Assembly (NCBI GenBank): GCA_016201735.1 | Contig: JACQCH010000012.1 | Coordinates: forward strand, 1 to 39,700 | Direction of reading: 5' to 3' | DNA length: 39,700 nt | From: Candidatus Omnitrophota bacterium | Lineage (GTDB): Bacteria; Omnitrophota; Gorgyraeia; 1-14-0-20-64-10 | Part shown: piece after piece, positions 35,448 through 39,700 of the stretch | How the letters are laid out: every line of letters starts with the position of its first letter | Numbering within the stretch: position 1 is the stretch's first letter | Position numbers and translations under genes: made by a program | The notes under the pieces: model-generated | The model's database searches: none | The model's input: the letters and a program-made list of their open reading frames with translations, nothing else | What the model was told of the DNA's origin: nothing

Positions 35448-38327
35448 ATGTCTCAGTTTCAGGCAAACCCGAGGAAGGCCCTTTTTTTTGTACCCCGATG
35501 GCTGGCCCTTTTCTTAACCCTATGCCTTTCTCTGCCCGCCGGAGTTTATCCCGAGCCGAGTCGAGGGACCCTGCGGGCCGAAGCCAAGCAGGAATCTCAC
35601 CCGGAAGATCTCACGGTTGAACTTAAGCCCCCCCTCGCCGCTGGACTGGAGGAGCTGCCGGAGGAGATTCGCAGACCGCTCAAGGCCGCTCTGTCCTCTT
35701 TGGGGCGAAAGGATCCGCTCCTGCGGCGGTTGCTGGAGGAGCATCTGTTGCCGATGCTTATTTCCCCGCATTCCCAATCAGAGTACCGGGAAATTGTCTC
35801 TCGAGCGCAGAATCTTGTGGCGGAGATGGCCGAAACCGGCGGCTACTCTCCGCTGGAGCTGCGGGCTCTGAATGGAATCGTCAAGGGACTTTCCCATCGA
35901 GGAATCACGGCCTATACGCTTAATTTGCTGAACACCCATCTCCTCCTTCCTCGAGGATTCGTATTCAACATTCGGCCTGGCGGTCTATATCTAGGAGCCG
36001 TGGAGGGGTACGAGCTGCATCGGATCTCCGGAAGCCAGGTACTGGTCGCCGTCGTCTACACAAGAGATCCAAAACTACTGGGGCCATTGGGCCGTGAGCA
36101 GACGGAGCTCTACGGCCTGGCTTTCGTGGGAGTGGGCCACCCGGCCCAGGAGATGAAGGGGGATCGCCTGGAGGGGCTGGCCCACGCAGTAGATTCTGTA
36201 AAGCTTAATCTCGTTTTGATACCAGCCAGCGTGCGGGGTGTGCTTCAGGGAGTTCCTTTTCAGCAGGGCGCAACCCTGCCGGCCTACCTTCGGCTTGCCT
36301 CACGCAGGAAGGTTCCGTTGGCCATGGATATTCTCCTGGAAACTCGAGCGGGCTTACGGCAGATGCACAGCGGTCTTGTCGACGCCAACGACCAGGAACA
36401 GATAAATATTATCTGGGAAGAATATCCGGGGGTACTTGGATATTTTCGGGAATTCTTCCGGGGAAACCGACCAGCCCGCCGGTGGCTGGAGGGTCTATTT
36501 CTAGGAATGGGCTGGGATCACTTGACCGGGCGCGATTACGCGTTCCTGTGGATCGCCGCGAGGATGCACGCGTTGGATCCAAATGCTTCATTGGAACCCG
36601 CCCCGCTGGCGAAAATGGCGCGGACCATCTGGGAAGCCGAATTCTCTGTATCCGCTGACCCAATCCGAATTCCCGCCCGACGTATTTATCCAAGAACCGC
36701 GAAGGAAGCAGGAGAGCAGCTTCTCCGGCTGTCATCCGAAGGTGGTTCGCAGCAGAAGGGAGGTTTGGAGGAGAAGCCCGTCGATCCTCTGAAGGAGCCG
36801 GTGGCCGCCAAACAAGCCCGGGACATGTTTGACTATGTGGGCCGGATTCTCTCCGGCAAAGAGCTGGTGTCCGATTTTCTCTGGCCTCCTGAATCCAACC
36901 CTCTCGCTTATTCTCGGCGCAGTCAATTCCTCCACGCCAGGATGACCGGGTCAGTAGACGCAACGTTAGAAATTTACAACAAGTTGAGTGAGACGATCGG
37001 TCGGGCCGAGCGGCGGCTCGAGCTTTATCTCAGAGGTGTTCGAACGCTTGAAACCCTCCCCCGGATTTCCCGAATCATCCTGCAGATTGCATGGCACAAC
37101 GGGATGGGTGGAATCAAGACCAAGCATCCGGCGGTGGGGAAAAAGGAACTGAAGGTTTTTGCTGAGAAATACTGGGACTTCTCGGATCAGGGAAAGATTC
37201 CAGATGCAGCTCGCGCAGAGATTTGGGAACGGATGAAAGTTGGAGAAAGCTGGGGGAGCAGGGCCTCAAGATTCTTGCATTTGGAGGATGAGGAGCCTTT
37301 TGCCGGACCGTCGGATGAGAGACTCGTGAAGGCCTTCAGCGCCATCGAGGCGGTTCTAAGGTCTCCCGAATACAAGGCGCCGCGCAGTAAATCGGAGCGG
37401 CGGGGGGTGCGGGGCCCAGCTGTTTTGGAAGCGGATCCATTGGAGCCGCTCCATCAGTTGCGGGACCGATGGCGGGAGCTCTCTCTCGATGCGGTGCAGA
37501 GACTCATTGATACAGCGCCGCAGAAGGAGAAGCAGCCCATTGGCGCCGGTACCCCGCTTCACATCTCCGATCAGGTTGGCAGGAAGGAGGATCGGATCCA
37601 CAAGGAGGATGATGATCAGACCTTGGGCCGTCTGCAAACCCGGCTTAAGACCGGGCCGATGGGCATCGTTGTGGAGAGATCGGGGTCGAGGGTGCTGTTT
37701 CGGATTCTCAACAAAGGGATGGACAGGAGAGACGAAAATCCATCGGCTCGCAGCGAGGCGATCCGTCGGCTGAAAAAATCGATCCGGAGCGTTGAGCTTT
37801 TCCTGGAGAAATACCCCTATGCCAACTTGTTCCTCGATAGTGCCGGCCTGGAGGAGATGCGGGAGTTTGGGACAGTGGAGAAGTTTCTGGAGGAGTTTTC
37901 GGGACGGGTGCGAGGGATGGATTTGTCGAAAGCAGCAGAGCCGTTCCGGGCGGCGAATCATATCCTGGTCCTGCCGGGTTCGGATCTCACGGAAGCGGTG
38001 CTGGCCTTTACGCATCCGGAGTGGGTGGAAGCCGTCAAGGATCAACTGAGGAGCGATTTCATCCTCGCGGAGGCCTACCCAATCAATGGGAAGGTGGTGC
38101 CCCGGTCAGTGGTAATCCAGGAGGAAGGGATCGAAATTGCGAAACCAAATCCAGCGGTTCCCATCCTTGTCTTGCGCAGTCTGAAGGATATCTCGGAGTT
38201 AACCCCCGGCTTCGTCTACGCTGTGGCGGTGAATCGGGCGCTGGCCGGAAAGATTGTCGGGCCGATCATCGGGATTCTCACCTTTCAGGACGAGAAGGGG
38301 CGCACCTTCACCGCCCTCTTCGCGTAA
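35448..38327 (+). CDS. Large exported protein with recurrent AAGLEE motifs
   Basis: N-terminal hydrophobic WLALFLTLCLSLPAG; PPLAAGLEE (35628), KGGLEEK (36759), DSAGLEE (37839); no recognised enzymatic family. Confidence 0.8.
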   Translation: MSQFQANPRKALFFVPRWLALFLTLCLSLPAGVYPEPSRGTLRAEAKQESHPEDLTVELKPPLAAGLEELPEEIRRPLKAALSSLGRKDPLLRRLLEEHLLPMLISPHSQSEYREIVSRAQNLVAEMAETGGYSPLELRALNGIVKGLSHRGITAYTLNLLNTHLLLPRGFVFNIRPGGLYLGAVEGYELHRISGSQVLVAVVYTRDPKLLGPLGREQTELYGLAFVGVGHPAQEMKGDRLEGLAHAVDSVKLNLVLIPASVRGVLQGVPFQQGATLPAYLRLASRRKVPLAMDILLETRAGLRQMHSGLVDANDQEQINIIWEEYPGVLGYFREFFRGNRPARRWLEGLFLGMGWDHLTGRDYAFLWIAARMHALDPNASLEPAPLAKMARTIWEAEFSVSADPIRIPARRIYPRTAKEAGEQLLRLSSEGGSQQKGGLEEKPVDPLKEPVAAKQARDMFDYVGRILSGKELVSDFLWPPESNPLAYSRRSQFLHARMTGSVDATLEIYNKLSETIGRAERRLELYLRGVRTLETLPRISRIILQIAWHNGMGGIKTKHPAVGKKELKVFAEKYWDFSDQGKIPDAARAEIWERMKVGESWGSRASRFLHLEDEEPFAGPSDERLVKAFSAIEAVLRSPEYKAPRSKSERRGVRGPAVLEADPLEPLHQLRDRWRELSLDAVQRLIDTAPQKEKQPIGAGTPLHISDQVGRKEDRIHKEDDDQTLGRLQTRLKTGPMGIVVERSGSRVLFRILNKGMDRRDENPSARSEAIRRLKKSIRSVELFLEKYPYANLFLDSAGLEEMREFGTVEKFLEEFSGRVRGMDLSKAAEPFRAANHILVLPGSDLTEAVLAFTHPEWVEAVKDQLRSDFILAEAYPINGKVVPRSVVIQEEGIEIAKPNPAVPILVLRSLKDISELTPGFVYAVAVNRALAGKIVGPIIGILTFQDEKGRTFTALFA

Positions 38328-38342
38328 GTTTCTGCTTCCTCG

Positions 38343-38371
38343 TTGACCCCGCATTCGTTTCCCTGTATCCT
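38343..38371 (+). promoter_or_regulatory. Promoter TTGACC-N17-TATCCT six nt upstream of coaX ATG
   Basis: ttgaccccgcattcgtttccctgtatcctgcactcATG. Confidence 0.55.
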
Positions 38372-38377
38372 GCACTC

Positions 38378-39154
38378 ATGATGCTGCTGACGATTGATGT
38401 AGGCAATACCAACATCACGGTGGGGGTTTTCTCTTCCTCTAGCCGCAGCCAGGCGCTGGTTTCCCGGGGGGAGATTTCCACGCGCCAACCCCGGCTGGAT
38501 CAGGCGCTCCGCCGGCTGTTAAGGAAGCTTCGGGTTCCTTCAGATGCCATCGGAGGGGTGATCCTCTCCAGCGTGGTCCCCCGCGCGACTGCCGCTTTGA
38601 AACCGGTTCTTAAGAGAATGGTCAAGGCCAAGCTGTTGGTTCTGGGAGAAAACGTCCGGGCACCGGTCATCAACCGGTACCGGGTCCCGGGCCAAGTGGG
38701 GCAGGATCGGCTGGTCAACGCGGCGGCCGCCTTTTACCGGTACGGGGGGCCGGCCATCGTGGTGGATTTCGGGACGGCGGTGACAATCGACCTGGTCAAC
38801 AACCGCCGGGAGTATTTAGGAGGGCTGATCGTTCCGGGAATCGGGATCGCGCTGGAGGCGTTGGCGGCCCGGACGGCCCTCCTGCCGAAAATCAAGCTTG
38901 GTCCCCCCAAGGAATTCCTGAGCCGGGACACGGTGAGCAGTATGCGAAGCGGCATCTTTTTCGGCTATGGCGCCTTATGCGATGGGATTGTGCGCCGGAT
39001 GAAGGCCGATTTGGCCCCGAAGGCGAAGGTGATTTCCACTGGAGGCCATTCCCCCCTGATCGCACACTTCTGCAAGACTGTTCAGATTGTGAACCCTGAC
39101 TTGACGCTCCAAGGTTTGGAGCTGACCTACCGCCTAGCCCAAAAAATCTCTTGA
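38378..39154 (+). CDS. coaX: Type III pantothenate kinase
   Basis: LLTIDVGNTNITVGVF, GQDRLVNAAAAF, VVDFGTAVTIDLV, GGLIVPGI. Confidence 0.95.
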   Translation: MMLLTIDVGNTNITVGVFSSSSRSQALVSRGEISTRQPRLDQALRRLLRKLRVPSDAIGGVILSSVVPRATAALKPVLKRMVKAKLLVLGENVRAPVINRYRVPGQVGQDRLVNAAAAFYRYGGPAIVVDFGTAVTIDLVNNRREYLGGLIVPGIGIALEALAARTALLPKIKLGPPKEFLSRDTVSSMRSGIFFGYGALCDGIVRRMKADLAPKAKVISTGGHSPLIAHFCKTVQIVNPDLTLQGLELTYRLAQKIS

Positions 39155-39178
39155 CAATTTCCTCGGTTTCGCTATTAT
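39151..39178 (+). promoter_or_regulatory. sigma70-type promoter of groES
   Basis: TTGACA-N16-TATTAT. Confidence 0.65.
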
Positions 39179-39189
39179 AGTCACAGTTT

Positions 39190-39216
39190 CTGGCACTCGA
39201 AGGCTCACACTGCTAA
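39190..39216. promoter_or_regulatory. Degenerate CIRCE-like (HrcA) operator
   Basis: CTGGCACTC-N9-CACTGCTAA; 14 of 18 arm positions match TTAGCACTC-N9-GAGTGCTAA. Confidence 0.65.
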
Positions 39217-39272
39217 AATTCTGAGCCAACCGTAAAGTTCGGACCAAATTCTCTGTCTAAGGAGGAACTGGA

Positions 39273-39560
39273 ATGGCGATTCAACCTTGTGGTGACCGGA
39301 TTTTAGTGAAGCTGTTGGATCAGGAGGAGAAATCCCCGGGTGGGATCATCCTGCCGGATACAGCCAAGGAAAAGCCCCAAGAGGGCAAGGTGATGGCCGT
39401 CGGCAAGGGCCGGCTGCTCGAGGATGGGACCGTCAAACCCCTGGAAGTGAAGGTGGGGGACACGGTCCTTTTTGCTAAATATTCCGGCACGGAGGTTCTC
39501 CATGAGGAAAAGGAATTCCTCATCCTCCGGGAAGATGACATCTTAGCGGTTAAGAGATAA
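39273..39560 (+). CDS. groES: Co-chaperonin GroES
   Basis: [42 protein letters not shown]. Confidence 0.97.
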   Translation: MAIQPCGDRILVKLLDQEEKSPGGIILPDTAKEKPQEGKVMAVGKGRLLEDGTVKPLEVKVGDTVLFAKYSGTEVLHEEKEFLILREDDILAVKR

Positions 39561-39579
39561 AAGGAGATTCTATGAATAG

Positions 39580-39700
39580 GCCCCCTCCGTAAGTTGTTGA
39601 CGATCAGACCGAGTTGCCCGATCGTTTGTGTTGGAGAGACACAACCAACCATACGAAAGGGGGCTTGGTTATGGTGTACATCGGGATGGACGTCAGCAGC
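39580..39700 (+). mobile_element. Left part of IS110-family element (truncated by window end): structured leader plus transposase start
   Basis: ATG 39671 reads MVYIGMDVSS (IS110 N-terminal GIDVSK-like); leader with nested inverted repeats 39580-39664. Confidence 0.65.

Noticed and set aside
1-39700. CRISPR array
   Set aside because: No regularly spaced 25-40 bp direct repeats with unique spacers; the 11-bp arrays are too short and too few.

Overview
Bacterial chromosomal window on which almost all genes run on the + strand. It is a dense housekeeping block: trpB-trpA-manC-M16 protease-rpe-phosphohexomutase-lepA-lepB-lipoprotein-pgsA-der-plsY-gpsA, then an accessory segment at about 13.26-16.2 kb, then hom-thrC-secreted protein-apgM-like-lysC-cimA-valS-nadC-uvrB-birA-nfeD-slipin-DUF2062-secreted protein-coaX-groES. 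The window starts in the 3' end of an IS630-type transposase and ends in the first codons of an IS110-type transposase, which sits just after an orphan RBS+ATG where groEL is expected. The strongest candidate for an undescribed system is a ~1.54-kb integrase-less cassette. It is bounded by a 40-bp direct repeat of the 5' half of tRNA-Pro(GGG). Just inside each end are 11-bp-periodic degenerate repeats that look like integrase arm sites. The cargo is three overlapping genes: MntA-type nucleotidyltransferase, HepT-type HEPN protein, and a winged-helix-like + HNH nuclease. A second theme is that palindromic elements of several families fill stop-to-start junctions (trpB/trpA, manC/M16, der/plsY, hom/thrC, lysC/cimA, birA/nfeD, tRNA/hom, nadC/uvrB). 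In two cases the hairpin begins in the stop codon and its 3' arm carries the next gene's Shine-Dalgarno. A third theme is two large secreted proteins punctuated by recurrent (P/S)AAGLEE motifs. This suggests, only as an inference, an Omnitrophota-like lineage. All calls come from reading sequence and motifs; no database search was run.
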